Shown: positions 1 to 8,763 of the stretch, piece after piece
How the letters are laid out: each line of letters begins with the position of its first letter
How positions within the stretch are numbered: the stretch's first letter is position 1
DNA from: Streptomyces sp. PsTaAH-137
Lineage (GTDB): Bacteria > Actinomycetota > Actinomycetes > Streptomycetales > Streptomycetaceae
Assembly: GCF_003259365.1 (NCBI RefSeq)
Contig: NZ_QLLY01000010.1
Span: 124,001-188,000 of the forward strand
Reading direction: 5' to 3'
DNA: 64,000 nucleotides
The notes under the pieces: model-generated
Databases searched by the model: none
What the model was told of the DNA's origin: nothing
What the model saw: only the letters and a program-made list of their open reading frames with translations
Translations under genes and position numbers: made by a program

Positions 1-1721
1 CACAGAAGGGCCTCCGGGATGTCGAGGTGGCGGGAGCGCAGCCATTCGCCGAGCCCCTTGGCCTGCGGGTCGAAGCGGGCCTGCGCGGCGACGCCCTCGC
101 CGAGGATGGACTCGACGGTGAAGTTCAGGGCGCGGAGGTTCGGCAGGACGTGCCGGGCGACGGTCAAGTCGGCCGTCTCCGGAAGGAGTTCGCGCAGCCG
201 CTCGACGGTGAGGGTGTGCGCGAGCCAGCGCCACGCGTCGTCGGTCGCGACCCATACGCCGATGTTGGCGTCGCCGCCCTTGTCGCCGCTGCGGGCCCCG
301 GCGACGAGCCCGAGCGGGGCGCGGCGGGTGGGGCCCGGCGGCAGCGGCTCGGGCAGCTCCGGTGCGGGGACGGGGGCGAGCGGGCGGGTGTCCCCGTCCG
401 GTACGGGGACGGGGCGCCGTTCGCCGTCGGGCAGCACGGCGAGGTGCGGGATGTCGGCGCGGGGCACGTGCGCGGCCTCGAAGACGCCGTACGGGGCGCC
501 CTTGCCGGGCGGCGCGGTGACGTGGAACCCGGGGTAGGAGCCGAGGGCCAGTTCGACGGCGGCGCCGCTCAGCGCCCGGCCCACGGCCTCCTCGCGCCGG
601 TCGCGGACGACGAGCCGCAGCAGGGCGCTGGCGGTCTCCTCGGTGCCTGCGTCGGGCCTGTCCGTGCGGGACAGCTCCCACCGCACGTGCTCGGGCGCCG
701 ATTTGGCGCGGGTGAAGGCGTCCTCCATCTGCGCCCGCACCAGCGCGGCCTTCTCCTCGATGTCGAGCCCGGTGAGCACGAGCACGACCTCGTTGCGGAA
801 CCCGCCGAGCCGGTTGAGCCCGACCTTGAGGGTGGGCGGCGGCGCCTCGCCGCGCACGCCGTGCACGCGGACCCGGTCGGGCCCGTCGGCGTCGAGGCGG
901 ACGCTGTCGAGCCGGACGGTGACGTCGGGCCCGGCGTACCGGGCGCCCCCGGTCTCGTACAGGAGCTGCGCGGTGACGGTGCCCGGGTCGACGAGGCCGC
1001 CGGTGCCGGGGTGCTTGGTGATGACGGCGGACCCGTCCTCGTGGATCTCGGCGAGCGGGAAGCCGGGCCGCAGGAAGGCGCCGGGGGCGTGGGCCGTGAA
1101 GTGGGCGTAGTTGCCGCCGGTCGCCTGGGTGCCGCACTCCAGGACGTGCCCGGCGACGACGGCCCCGGCGAGCCGGTCGTACGCGGCCTGCCCCTCGTGG
1201 GCCCAGCCGAAGTGCCAGGCGGCGGGCCCGCTGACCAGGGCGGCGTCGGTGACACGGCCGGTGACGACGATGTCGGCGCCCGCCTCCAGGCAGGCGGTGA
1301 TGCCGGCGCCGCCGAGGTAGGCGTTGGCGGTGAGCGCGCCCGGGAACCGGCCGGTGGCCAGCAGGTCGTCGCCCTCGACGTGGGCGACGGCGACGGCTAT
1401 CCCGAGCCGGTCGGCCAACTCCCGCACGGCGTCCGCGAGTCCGGCCGGATGGAGCCCTCCGGCGTTGGCGACGATCTTGACTCCGCGCTCGACGGCGAGG
1501 CCCAGACACTCCTCCAACTGCCGGACGAAGGTACGGGCATAGCCGCGTCCTGGGTCCTTCAGCCGGTCGCGGCCGAGGATGAGCATGGTCAACTCGGCGA
1601 GATAGTCGCCGGTGAGGACGTCGAGCGGGCCGTCGGTCAGCATCTCGCGCATCGCGTCGAACCGGTCGCCGTAGAAACCGGAGGCGTTGCCGATGCGCAG
1701 CGGGCGTATCGCGGCGCTCAT
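1..1721 (-). CDS. Acyclic terpene utilization AtuA-family protein (3' end cut by window edge)
   Basis: The ATG start at 1721 opens a 573-codon frame that runs off the left edge without a stop. The N-terminal part, beginning with an IGNASGFYGDR stretch, matches the DUF1446/AtuA family. The last ~110 residues, starting near a GARSGDKGGDANIG motif, look like the small C-terminal AtuA-like domain, so only a few residues are probably missing. Members sit in citronellol/geraniol or leucine-type acyl-CoA degradation operons beside acyl-CoA carboxylases and dehydrogenases; the exact reaction is not settled. Its ATG overlaps the stop of the upstream TIGR03084 gene (ATGA), implying translational coupling. 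The rest of the operon should lie to the left of the window. Confidence 0.85.
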   Translation of the reverse strand, partial: MSAAIRPLRIGNASGFYGDRFDAMREMLTDGPLDVLTGDYLAELTMLILGRDRLKDPGRGYARTFVRQLEECLGLAVERGVKIVANAGGLHPAGLADAVRELADRLGIAVAVAHVEGDDLLATGRFPGALTANAYLGGAGITACLEAGADIVVTGRVTDAALVSGPAAWHFGWAHEGQAAYDRLAGAVVAGHVLECGTQATGGNYAHFTAHAPGAFLRPGFPLAEIHEDGSAVITKHPGTGGLVDPGTVTAQLLYETGGARYAGPDVTVRLDSVRLDADGPDRVRVHGVRGEAPPPTLKVGLNRLGGFRNEVVLVLTGLDIEEKAALVRAQMEDAFTRAKSAPEHVRWELSRTDRPDAGTEETASALLRLVVRDRREEAVGRALSGAAVELALGSYPGFHVTAPPGKGAPYGVFEAAHVPRADIPHLAVLPDGERRPVPVPDGDTRPLAPVPAPELPEPLPPGPTRRAPLGLVAGARSGDKGGDANIGVWVATDDAWRWLAHTLTVERLRELLPETADLTVARHVLPNLRALNFTVESILGEGVAAQARFDPQAKGLGEWLRSRHLDIPEALL

Positions 1722-2524
1722 GCGCGGGTCCCCTTCGGCGCGCGGCCCGGTCCCGGCGGACCGGCGAAGGCCTGCGCGATGTCCAGCCAGCGGTCGGCGT
1801 CGGGGCCCTCGGCGCGGACGTCGACGTCGTCGCGGTGGGCGCGCTGGGTGACGAGGAGGCAGAAGTCGAGCGCGGTGCCGGTGACGCGCTGCCCGGCGTC
1901 CTCGGGCCCGAGCGCCCAGGGTTCGCCGCCGGGCAGGGCGAGTTCGACGCGGAACTCCTCCTTCGGTACGTCGATGCCCCGCACGCCGAAGGCGAAGTCC
2001 CGGGCGCGGACGCCGATCCGGGCGATGTGCCGCAGCCGGTCGGTGGGTTCCCGTACGACGCCGAGCGCGTCGGCGACGTCCTGTCCGTGGGCCCAGGTCT
2101 CCATGAGCCGCCCGGTGGCCATGGACGCGGCGGACATGGGCGGCCCGTACCAGGGGAACTTCCGCTTCTCGGCGGCGACGGCCCGCAGCACCTCGTCCAC
2201 CCGGGCCCGCCCCGCGCGCCACCGGACGAGCAGCTCCTCCGGTGCCAGGGCGGCGCCCTCGTCGGCGCCGTCGTCGACGAACGACTCGGGCGCGGCGATC
2301 GCCTTCTCGACCTCTCCGGCGAACGCGTCCGGGTCCGTCATGGCGAGCAGCGCCGCGCGGTCGGTCCAGGCGAGATGGGCGATCTGGTGCGCGACGGTCC
2401 AGCGCGGCGCGGGGGTTCCGGCCCGCCAGCCGTCCGGGCCCAACCCGGCGACCAGACGGTCGAGTTCCGTGCTCTCGTCGCGCAGATCGTCGAAGACGGA
2501 CGGCGCTGGCGGCTGATCGGACAC
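1718..2524 (-). CDS. TIGR03084-family metal-binding protein (DinB/maleylpyruvate isomerase-like)
   Basis: The protein has 268 residues. The GTG start at 2524 is preferred over an in-frame ATG 69 bases upstream because GGGGAG lies about 6 bases before it. The N-terminal half has the four-helix, mycothiol-dependent maleylpyruvate isomerase/DinB pattern, with WTVAHQIAHLAWTD carrying likely metal-ligand histidines and a second motif ETWAHGQDVADALG. TIGR03084 proteins regularly accompany AtuA genes in actinobacterial acyl-CoA catabolic operons, and here the two overlap by four bases. The reaction is unknown. A palindrome 71-82 bases upstream is a likely operator. Confidence 0.85.
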   Translation of the reverse strand: MSDQPPAPSVFDDLRDESTELDRLVAGLGPDGWRAGTPAPRWTVAHQIAHLAWTDRAALLAMTDPDAFAGEVEKAIAAPESFVDDGADEGAALAPEELLVRWRAGRARVDEVLRAVAAEKRKFPWYGPPMSAASMATGRLMETWAHGQDVADALGVVREPTDRLRHIARIGVRARDFAFGVRGIDVPKEEFRVELALPGGEPWALGPEDAGQRVTGTALDFCLLVTQRAHRDDVDVRAEGPDADRWLDIAQAFAGPPGPGRAPKGTRA

Positions 2525-2594
2525 GTGCGCTCCCCTCGGGGCAGGGCGATGTGCGGCGGCGTGCCTGGAGCATGGCAGCGGGTCAGGAAACAAT

Positions 2595-2606
2595 CAAGCG
2601 TGCTTG
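2595..2606. promoter_or_regulatory. TetR-type palindromic operator upstream of the TIGR03084/AtuA operon
   Basis: CAAGC-GT-GCTTG is a perfect 5-2-5 inverted repeat. On the minus strand it touches a possible promoter, TTGATT then 17 bases then CATGCT. TetR-family repressors of fatty-acid and terpene degradation often use such short palindromes. The regulator is not in the window, so the assignment is inference. Confidence 0.4.
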
Positions 2607-2653
2607 CATGAAAAGTGGCCGCGGCGCTGTCGGCGACGGGGGCTGCCGGTGTC

Positions 2654-3328
2654 CTACTCCCGGCCCTCCGCCGTGCACACGCACACCCGGTTGCCCTCGG
2701 GGTCGGCGAGCACGGTGAACGAGACGTCGGGGCGCGCGACGAGGACGCCGCCTGCCGCGAGGGCCGCGCGGATGCGGGGTTCGGCTTCCTCCGGGGCCAG
2801 CCAGAGGTCGGGGTGCCAGCGCTGGCGCGGGGTTTCGTGGGCGTCCGTGCGCTGGAACCAGACGTTGGGGACGCGCTGGGCGGGGTCCATGACGTCGCCG
2901 TGGACCACGTGGTCCGGGGAGCCGGTGAGCAGGGCGGACCAGAAAGGGGCGACGCGGTCGAAGTCGGTGGCGTCGAGGCCGAGTTCGAGCTGGGCGATGT
3001 CGCCGGGAGTGGCTCGCAGGCCGTGCCGGGCGGCCAGGTCGCTCACGGTGCGGGCGAGGTCCAGGTCGGCCGCGGTGACCCAGCGGCCGCCGTCGGCCCC
3101 GACCGTGCAGAGCGCCACCTCGACGAACCCGGGCCCGAGCCGAAGCTCCGGCTCGCGTCCGGCGCTCCCCGCCGCCTCGGCGACGGCGGCCACGAAGGCG
3201 GCCCCTTCGCCGAGGCCGGGGACGCGGTAGCGGGCGACGACGGGCTGCGCCATGCGCCGCCAGTCGGCGAGGCCGTCGGCGATGGCGGCCAGGATCTCGG
3301 GCGTGCTCAGCTTGCTCAGCTTGTCCAT
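2654..3328 (-). CDS. Pterin-4a-carbinolamine dehydratase-like / VOC fusion protein
   Basis: The protein has 224 residues and an ATG start. Residues ~5-105 resemble pterin-4a-carbinolamine dehydratase (DCoH), including GGRWVTAADLDLA and the W...RYRVPGLGEG region. Residues ~110-220 form a glyoxalase/VOC half (IAQLELGLDATDFDRVAPFW, then a C-terminal DPEGNRVCVC strand), a type that binds metal or acts as a resistance protein. The substrate is unknown. It is co-directional with the DMT exporter just upstream (18-base gap), so the two may be cotranscribed. The domain order is recognisable; function remains open. Confidence 0.75.
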   Translation of the reverse strand: MDKLSKLSTPEILAAIADGLADWRRMAQPVVARYRVPGLGEGAAFVAAVAEAAGSAGREPELRLGPGFVEVALCTVGADGGRWVTAADLDLARTVSDLAARHGLRATPGDIAQLELGLDATDFDRVAPFWSALLTGSPDHVVHGDVMDPAQRVPNVWFQRTDAHETPRQRWHPDLWLAPEEAEPRIRAALAAGGVLVARPDVSFTVLADPEGNRVCVCTAEGRE

Positions 3329-3346
3329 GGGCCGATCCTGGCAGGC

Positions 3347-4318
3347 TCAGCCCTTCTTTTTGCGCCCTACCTGGGTGCGCACCGCGCCCATGCTCGCCGC
3401 GATGACGAAGGCGATCGCCGCCGCCTCCACCCACGACAGGGCCTGGCTCAGGACGAGGAAGCCGGCGAGGGCCGCGATGGCCGGCTCCAGGCTCATCATC
3501 ACCGCGAACGTGGACGCGGGCAGGCGGCGCAGGGCGATCAGTTCCAGGGTGTACGGCAGCACCGACGACATGACCGCGACGGCCGAGCCGAGCAGGATCG
3601 TCGTCGGGTCGAAGAGCCGGGACCCGGCCGTCGCGAGCCCGAGGGGCAGGCAGAGCACGGCCGCCACCGCCATCGCGAGGGCGAGCCCGTCGGCCTGCGG
3701 GAAGCGACGGCCCGTACGGGCGCTGAAGACGATGTACGTGGCCCAGGCGCCGCCCGCCGCGACGGCGAAGGCGACACCGACCGGGTCGAGACCGCCGAGG
3801 CCGTCGCCCGCGCCGCCCAGCAGGAAGACACCGACGAGCGCGCAGCCCGCCCACAGCAGATTGATCGCGCGGCGCGAGGCGATGACCGACAGCGCCAGCG
3901 GGCCCAGCACCTCGAAGGTGACCGCGAGGCCGAGCGGGATGCGGGCCGCGGCCTGGTAGAAGAGCAGGTTCATACCGCCCATGGCGATGCCGAACGCGAC
4001 GACCGTGCCCCAGTCGGCGCGCGAGTGGCCGCGCAGGCGGGGGCGGCACACGACCAGGAGGATCACCGCGGCGACCACGAGCCGCAGGGTGACCACGCCG
4101 ACCGCGCCCGCGCGCGGCATCAGGCTCACCGCGACCGCGCCGCCGAACTGCACCGACACACAGCCCGCCAGGACCAGACCGACCGGACCGAGGGCACCCC
4201 AGCGGGACGCCGGGACGTCCGTGCTCTCCGTGCTCTCCGTGCTCTCCGTGCTCTCCGGCTGGATCAGCGCGGCTTCCGGCGTGGGCGCCTGGGCTTGTTC
4301 GGTGCGCGAGCCGTTCAC
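3347..4318 (-). CDS. EamA-family (DMT superfamily) transporter
   Basis: This is an integral membrane protein of 323 residues with two EamA repeats and about ten hydrophobic segments, ending in a basic RTQVGRKKKG tail. GTG at 4318 is chosen because GAGGAA/GAGG lies just upstream; a longer ATG frame to 4363 would put leader DNA into the protein. The layout resembles RhtA/YdcZ-type amino acid or metabolite exporters. Near the N terminus is a low-complexity run of four EST tripeptides. The gene is divergent from a LysR regulator, the usual arrangement for a regulator controlling its neighbouring exporter. Confidence 0.85.
   Translation of the reverse strand: MNGSRTEQAQAPTPEAALIQPESTESTESTESTDVPASRWGALGPVGLVLAGCVSVQFGGAVAVSLMPRAGAVGVVTLRLVVAAVILLVVCRPRLRGHSRADWGTVVAFGIAMGGMNLLFYQAAARIPLGLAVTFEVLGPLALSVIASRRAINLLWAGCALVGVFLLGGAGDGLGGLDPVGVAFAVAAGGAWATYIVFSARTGRRFPQADGLALAMAVAAVLCLPLGLATAGSRLFDPTTILLGSAVAVMSSVLPYTLELIALRRLPASTFAVMMSLEPAIAALAGFLVLSQALSWVEAAAIAFVIAASMGAVRTQVGRKKKG
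4221..4256. repeat. Four exact tandem copies of a 9-base unit inside the EamA gene
   Basis: GTGCTCTCC is repeated four times head to tail, encoding (EST)4 in the cytoplasmic N terminus of the transporter. Copy number can change by slippage without breaking the frame. Confidence 0.9.
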
Positions 4319-4356
4319 GGGCCTCGTTCCTCTTCCGTCTGCGACCTGCCCCAGCA

Positions 4357-4396
4357 AGTGCAATATTTTCGACTGACCCGTTTACGGTACTGCACT
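4357..4396. promoter_or_regulatory. Divergent promoter region with spaced inverted repeat (candidate LysR site)
   Basis: Arms AGTGCA (4357-4362) and TGCACT (4391-4396) flank an AT-richer centre containing AATATTTT between the EamA and LysR genes. LysR proteins bind extended dyads in such intergenic regions. The spacing is long, so this is only a candidate. Confidence 0.35.
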
Positions 4397-4466
4397 GCAC
4401 GTCGGGCGTGAACCTCCACGCTAGAACCGCCCGGCACGCCGCGTGAAATGACTTCTGCGCTCCCGT

Positions 4467-4472
4467 TATGCT
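4467..4472 (+). promoter_or_regulatory. -10 hexamer TATGCT for a leaderless lysR transcript
   Basis: TATGCT ends eight bases before the ATG at 4481 and no Shine-Dalgarno sequence lies between them. Transcription would start at or next to the start codon. Confidence 0.45.
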
Positions 4473-4480
4473 CCGCGAGC

Positions 4481-5353
4481 ATGACCCGGGATCCGAGCCA
4501 GTCCCTGGAGCTGCGCCACCTGCGCTGCTTCCTCGCCGTCGCCGACGAGGCCAACGTCACCCGCGCCGCGGCCCGTCTCGGCATCACCCAGCCCGCCGTC
4601 TCGCGCACCCTCGCCGCGCTGGAGACGGCGCTCGGGGTGCGGCTCGTCGACCGTTCCACGCATCACCTGGAGCTGACCGCCGAGGGGCGGGCGTTCCGGG
4701 CGCGGGCGGTGGTCGCCGTCGCCGCGTTCGAGGACGCGGTCGCCGGCGCCCGTGGGGCGCGGCGGCCGTTGCGGCTCGGGCATGCCTGGTCGGCCGCCGG
4801 GGCCTATACGACTCCGCTGCTGCGGCGCTGGCGGCAGGAGCATCCCGATGTGCCGCTGGAACTGCTGCGCATCGACGACCGGACGGCCGGGCTGGCCGGG
4901 AGCCGGGTCGACGTGGCGTTGCTGCGCGGGCCGGTCGACTCGGCGGAGCTCGTGACCACGTTGCTGCACCGGGAGGCGCGGGTGGCCGCGCTTCCCTCCG
5001 ACAGTCCCCTGGCGCGCCGGGCCACTCTCGTGCTGGCCGATCTCGCGGATCAGGTCATCGCGCTGAACACGGTGTCCGGGACCACCACGCTGGAGTTGTG
5101 GCCGGTGGGGGCGCGGCCGGGGCGGACGCTCACTGTCGCCAATACGGATGACTGGCTCGCCGCGATCGCGGCCGACCGGGCGGTGGGCGTCACGTCGACC
5201 GCGACGGTCGCCCTCCACCCCCACCCCGGGGTCACCTACGTCCCCCTGACGGACGCCCCTCCCCTCCAGGTCCACCTGGCCCACCACCGAGGCCCCACCC
5301 ACCCCTCCGTCCCGGACCTCATCGCCCTGGCGCTGAACCTGACACAAAGCTGA
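4481..5353 (+). CDS. LysR-family transcriptional regulator
   Basis: The regulator has 290 residues. The ATG at 4481 gives a standard N terminus; an upstream in-frame ATG at 4448 would add 11 unlikely residues. Residues ~10-70 form the winged HTH (LRHLRCFLAVADE ... ITQPAVSRTLAALE ... LGVRLVDR). The remainder is a periplasmic-binding-like effector domain from about residue 95. It is divergent from the EamA exporter and probably controls it; the effector is not predictable. The 3' end abuts repeat locus A. Confidence 0.9.
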   Translation: MTRDPSQSLELRHLRCFLAVADEANVTRAAARLGITQPAVSRTLAALETALGVRLVDRSTHHLELTAEGRAFRARAVVAVAAFEDAVAGARGARRPLRLGHAWSAAGAYTTPLLRRWRQEHPDVPLELLRIDDRTAGLAGSRVDVALLRGPVDSAELVTTLLHREARVAALPSDSPLARRATLVLADLADQVIALNTVSGTTTLELWPVGARPGRTLTVANTDDWLAAIAADRAVGVTSTATVALHPHPGVTYVPLTDAPPLQVHLAHHRGPTHPSVPDLIALALNLTQS

Positions 5354-5355
5354 CC

Positions 5356-5760
5356 ACGCAGTTCCCCGCGCCCCTAAAACCATCTCCCACGCGCGCCACC
5401 GTCGTGGCTGGTCGCGCAGTTCCCCGCGCCCCTGAGATGCGCACTTCGTGCGCCATCTCATCAAGAGAGGCGCACCTTTGCCGCGGCGTCTCATCAGAGA
5501 GGCGCGGCGGAGCCGCAACCTCAGGGGGAGGCGGCGCGAAGCGCCTGCCTCAGGGGCGCGGGGAACTGCGCGAGAAGCGGCCACCGGGCCGCGGACGACG
5601 ACGAACGGCAGGCTTTTAGGGGCGCGGGGAACTGCGCGCCCAGCCACGACGGTGGTGCGCCCGAAAGACCACCCAGGGGCGCGGGGAACTGCGCGAGAAG
5701 CGGGCACCGGGCCGCACCCGAGAGACGGCCCATCAGGGGCGCGGGGAACTGCGCAAAAAC
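5356..5760. repeat. Nested palindromic repeat locus A (2 forward, 4 reverse cores)
   Basis: Forward cores lie at 5357-5375 (short copy) and 5414-5433. Reverse cores lie at 5552-5571, 5618-5637, 5675-5694 and 5735-5754. Between them are hairpins built on GCGCAC-TTC-GTGCGC (5440-5454 area), a GGCGCGG/CCGC-type hairpin (~5500-5522) and a GGCGGCGCGAAGCGCC hairpin (~5529-5546). The locus fills the whole 425-base gap between convergent genes; I see nothing else in it. Confidence 0.9.
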
Positions 5761-5778
5761 AGCCCCCCGCACCCAAGG

Positions 5779-8595
5779 TCACCCCCCGCCGGAGGCCAAC
5801 GCGGCCGAGAGGATTTCTGCGATGTGCCGGCCGGGGCGGTCGCCGAGTTGGGCGAGCTGGGTGCGGCACGAGAAGCCGTCGGCCAGGACCACGTCACCGG
5901 ACCCCGCCGCACGCACCGAAGGAAGCAGACGTTCCTCGGCGCAGGCCACCGACACCTCGTAATGCCCCTCCTCGAAACCGAAGTTGCCGGCCAGGCCGCA
6001 ACACCCACCGCTCAAATCACCGACCAGGCCGACCCGTTCACGAAGCCGCCGGTCCGCCGCGTCACCCAGCACCGCGTGCTGATGACAATGGGTCTGGCCC
6101 ACGACCGGCCGGTCGACGCGCGGCGGAACCCAGTCGGGAGCCAGCCGTTCCAGCGCCTCGGCGAACGTGACCACCCGGGAAGCGAGCAGCCCGGCCCGCG
6201 GATCGTCAGGAAGGAGTTCGGGCAGGTCCGAGCGGAGCGCCGCCGCGCAGGACGGCTCCAGGACGACGACGGGCACCCCGGCGTCCAGGACCGGCTCCAT
6301 CACCGCCAGCGTCCGCTCCAGCACGGCCCGCGCCCGGTCGAGCTGCCCGGTGGACACGTAAGTGAGCCCGCAGCACACCCGCCCCCGAGCCCGCGGCACC
6401 GGCAGCGGAACCACCCCGGCCGCCTCCAGAACCCGTACCGCGGCATGCCCCACCTCCGGCGACAGATGCTCGGTAAAGGTGTCCGGCCACAGCGCGACCC
6501 GCGGCCCACCGCCACCGGCACTACCCCGCCACCCGGCGCTGAACGTCCTCCGCGCCACCCGAGGAATCTCCCGCTCGGGAGCGATGCCGCCGAGCCGCTT
6601 GCCGAGGGAAGCCAACGGCCGCACGGAAGCGAGCGCGTTGACGAGAGCAGCCGTGCGCGTCGCCGCCACCACCCGCAGCCAGCGCGGCAGCCACCCCATC
6701 GCGTAGTGCGCGGCGGGCCGGCGCCGACCCGCGTAATGGTGATGGAGGAACTCCGCCTTGTACGTGGCCATGTCGACGCCCACCGGACAGTCGCTCTTGC
6801 AGCCCTTGCAGGACAGACACAGATCGAGCGCGTCCCGCACCTCCGCCGACCGCCAGCCGTCGGTGACGACCTCCCCGGCGAGCATCTCGTGCAGCAGCCG
6901 GGCCCGGCCGCGCGTGGAGTGCGTCTCGTCGCCGCCGGTGGCGCGGAAGGACGGGCACATCACCCCGCTGCCCGAACCCCCATCCTCCACCCGGCACTTG
7001 GCGACGCCCACACAGCGCCGCACGGCCGCCGAGAAGTCGCCGCCGTCCTGCGGGTACCCGAAGACGACGTCGACGGGCTCGCGCGGCAGCGGCGCGAACC
7101 GCAGGTTCTCGTCGACGCGCGCGGGCCGCACCAGCGTCCCCGGGTTGAGGAGGTCCGCCGGGTCCCAGACCCCCTTGACCCGTTCGAAGAGGCCGACGAG
7201 TTCGGTCCCGTACATCTTCGGGAGGAACTCGGCCCGCGCCTGCCCGTCGCCGTGCTCCCCGGACAGCGAACCGCCGTGCGCGACGACGAGACCGGCGAGG
7301 TCCTCGGAGAAGCGGCGGAACCGGGCCACCCCGGCCTCGGTCAGCAGATCGAAGTCGATGCGGACGTGGATGCAGCCGTCGCCGAAATGCCCGTACGGGG
7401 TGCCGCGCAGGCCGTGCTCGCCGAGCAGGCCCCTGAAGTCCCGTAGGTAGGCGCCCAGTTGTGCGGGCGGCACCGCGCAGTCCTCCCAGCCGGGCCAGGC
7501 CTCGCTGCCGTCGGGCATCCGGGTCGCGGTGCCGGAGGCGTCCTCCCGGATCCGCCACAGCGCCCGCTGCCCGGCCGGATCGGCGACCACCAGCGCGTCG
7601 ACGACGTCCGCGGCCCGCACGATCCGGTCGGCGGCGGCCCGCGCCTCGGCCGCCGTCGCGCCCCCGGTCTCCACGAACAGCCAGGCGCCGCCCTTGGGCA
7701 GGCCCGACCCGGCCGGGACCAGGTCGGCGGCCATGCCCTCGACGGTCAGCGGCCCGTACGGCAGCAGGCCCGCCGCGGCCTCGGCGGCGGCGCTCTCGTC
7801 CGCGTACGCCAGGACGGCCAGGGCCGTCGCGGGCGGCGCCTCGACGAGCCGGACCGTCGCCTCCGTGACCAGGCCGAGGGTGCCCTCGGTGCCGCAGAAG
7901 AAGCGGGCGAGGTCGGTGCCGCGCTCGGGGAGCAGCGCGTCCACCGCGTAGCCGGAGATGCGGCGCGGCAGTCCCGCGTACGGGGCGAAGCCGGTGCGGA
8001 CCGTCGCCCGTTCCCGTTCCAGCAGCGCGCGCAGGCCGTCCGGGGCGCCCTGCCAGCCCTGCCCGAGCCGGTGGGCCGTGCCGTCGGAGGTGAGCACGTC
8101 GAGCGCCGTGACGCTGTCGGCGGTCGTCCCCCAGGCCACCGAGTGCGAGCCGCACGAGTTGTTGCCGATCATGCCGCCGAGGGTGCAGCGGCTGTGCGTG
8201 GACGGGTCGGGGCCGAAGCGCAGGCCGTGCGGGGCGGCCGCCGCCTGGAGCCGGTCGAGCACGAGACCCGGCTGCACGACGGCCGTGCGGGCCTCGGCGT
8301 CGAGGGCGACGACGCCGTTCATGTGGCGGGTGAAGTCGACGACGAGCCCGGTGCCGGTCGCCTGGCCCGCGATGGAGGTGCCGCCGCCGCGGCCCACGAC
8401 CGGCACCTCGCGCCTGCGGCAGATCTCCAGGGCGGCGGCCACGTCGGCGCCGTCTCTCGGGGTCAGCACGCCGAGCGGCACCCGGCGGTAGTTGGACGCG
8501 TCCATCGTGTTGAGGGCCCGCGCGGTGACGGAGAAGTCGACCCCGCCGCGCACGGCCGTCCGCAGCTCCCGTTCCAGCCCGTGCAGATCATCCAT
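5779..8595 (-). CDS. FAD-binding / 4Fe-4S oxidoreductase (D-2-hydroxyacid or D-lactate dehydrogenase type)
   Basis: The protein has 938 residues and an ATG start. Residues ~40-215 form a PCMH-type FAD domain (GRGGGTSIAGQATGTG from ~68) and ~240-500 the FAD-oxidase C domain. A ferredoxin-like part carries CRVEDGG...MCP (~533-547) and CLSCKGCKSDCP (~591-602) cysteines. The C-terminal third has two CCG-type motifs (VCCGL ~740 and GGCCGL ~864). The order matches GlcD-GlpC fusions that oxidise D-lactate, D-2-hydroxyglutarate or glycolate and pass electrons to quinone. The N-terminal FAD domain lacks a signal peptide, suggesting a cytoplasmic, membrane-peripheral enzyme. It stands alone between repeat locus A and the conservon. 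Confidence 0.85.
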   Translation of the reverse strand: MDDLHGLERELRTAVRGGVDFSVTARALNTMDASNYRRVPLGVLTPRDGADVAAALEICRRREVPVVGRGGGTSIAGQATGTGLVVDFTRHMNGVVALDAEARTAVVQPGLVLDRLQAAAAPHGLRFGPDPSTHSRCTLGGMIGNNSCGSHSVAWGTTADSVTALDVLTSDGTAHRLGQGWQGAPDGLRALLERERATVRTGFAPYAGLPRRISGYAVDALLPERGTDLARFFCGTEGTLGLVTEATVRLVEAPPATALAVLAYADESAAAEAAAGLLPYGPLTVEGMAADLVPAGSGLPKGGAWLFVETGGATAAEARAAADRIVRAADVVDALVVADPAGQRALWRIREDASGTATRMPDGSEAWPGWEDCAVPPAQLGAYLRDFRGLLGEHGLRGTPYGHFGDGCIHVRIDFDLLTEAGVARFRRFSEDLAGLVVAHGGSLSGEHGDGQARAEFLPKMYGTELVGLFERVKGVWDPADLLNPGTLVRPARVDENLRFAPLPREPVDVVFGYPQDGGDFSAAVRRCVGVAKCRVEDGGSGSGVMCPSFRATGGDETHSTRGRARLLHEMLAGEVVTDGWRSAEVRDALDLCLSCKGCKSDCPVGVDMATYKAEFLHHHYAGRRRPAAHYAMGWLPRWLRVVAATRTAALVNALASVRPLASLGKRLGGIAPEREIPRVARRTFSAGWRGSAGGGGPRVALWPDTFTEHLSPEVGHAAVRVLEAAGVVPLPVPRARGRVCCGLTYVSTGQLDRARAVLERTLAVMEPVLDAGVPVVVLEPSCAAALRSDLPELLPDDPRAGLLASRVVTFAEALERLAPDWVPPRVDRPVVGQTHCHQHAVLGDAADRRLRERVGLVGDLSGGCCGLAGNFGFEEGHYEVSVACAEERLLPSVRAAGSGDVVLADGFSCRTQLAQLGDRPGRHIAEILSAALASGGG

Positions 8596-8697
8596 GCCGT
8601 CCAGGATGCAGCCCCACAGGGGCCCTTACGCCACAGGTCGATGCCCATTTTTTCACGATCCGGACCAGAACATTCCCAAACCGATCATCAACTCTCC

Positions 8698-8703
8698 TAT
8701 AGT
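8698..8703 (+). promoter_or_regulatory. Candidate -10 (TATAGT) for the conservon operon
   Basis: TATAGT lies 60 bases before the cvnA start in an AT-rich stretch that also separates the divergent FAD oxidoreductase. No convincing -35 sits 16-18 bases upstream. Confidence 0.3.
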
Positions 8704-8763
8704 GACCGCGAATTGACTGAGACCTGTCTTCCGTAGCCCCCTCTCCCCCGAGGAACCCGACCG

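Noticed and set aside
5440..5550. Small coding frames inside the repeat loci (for example the frames across locus A or I)
   Set aside because: They are translations of the palindromic units, recur in every frame and at every locus, and lack start signals.
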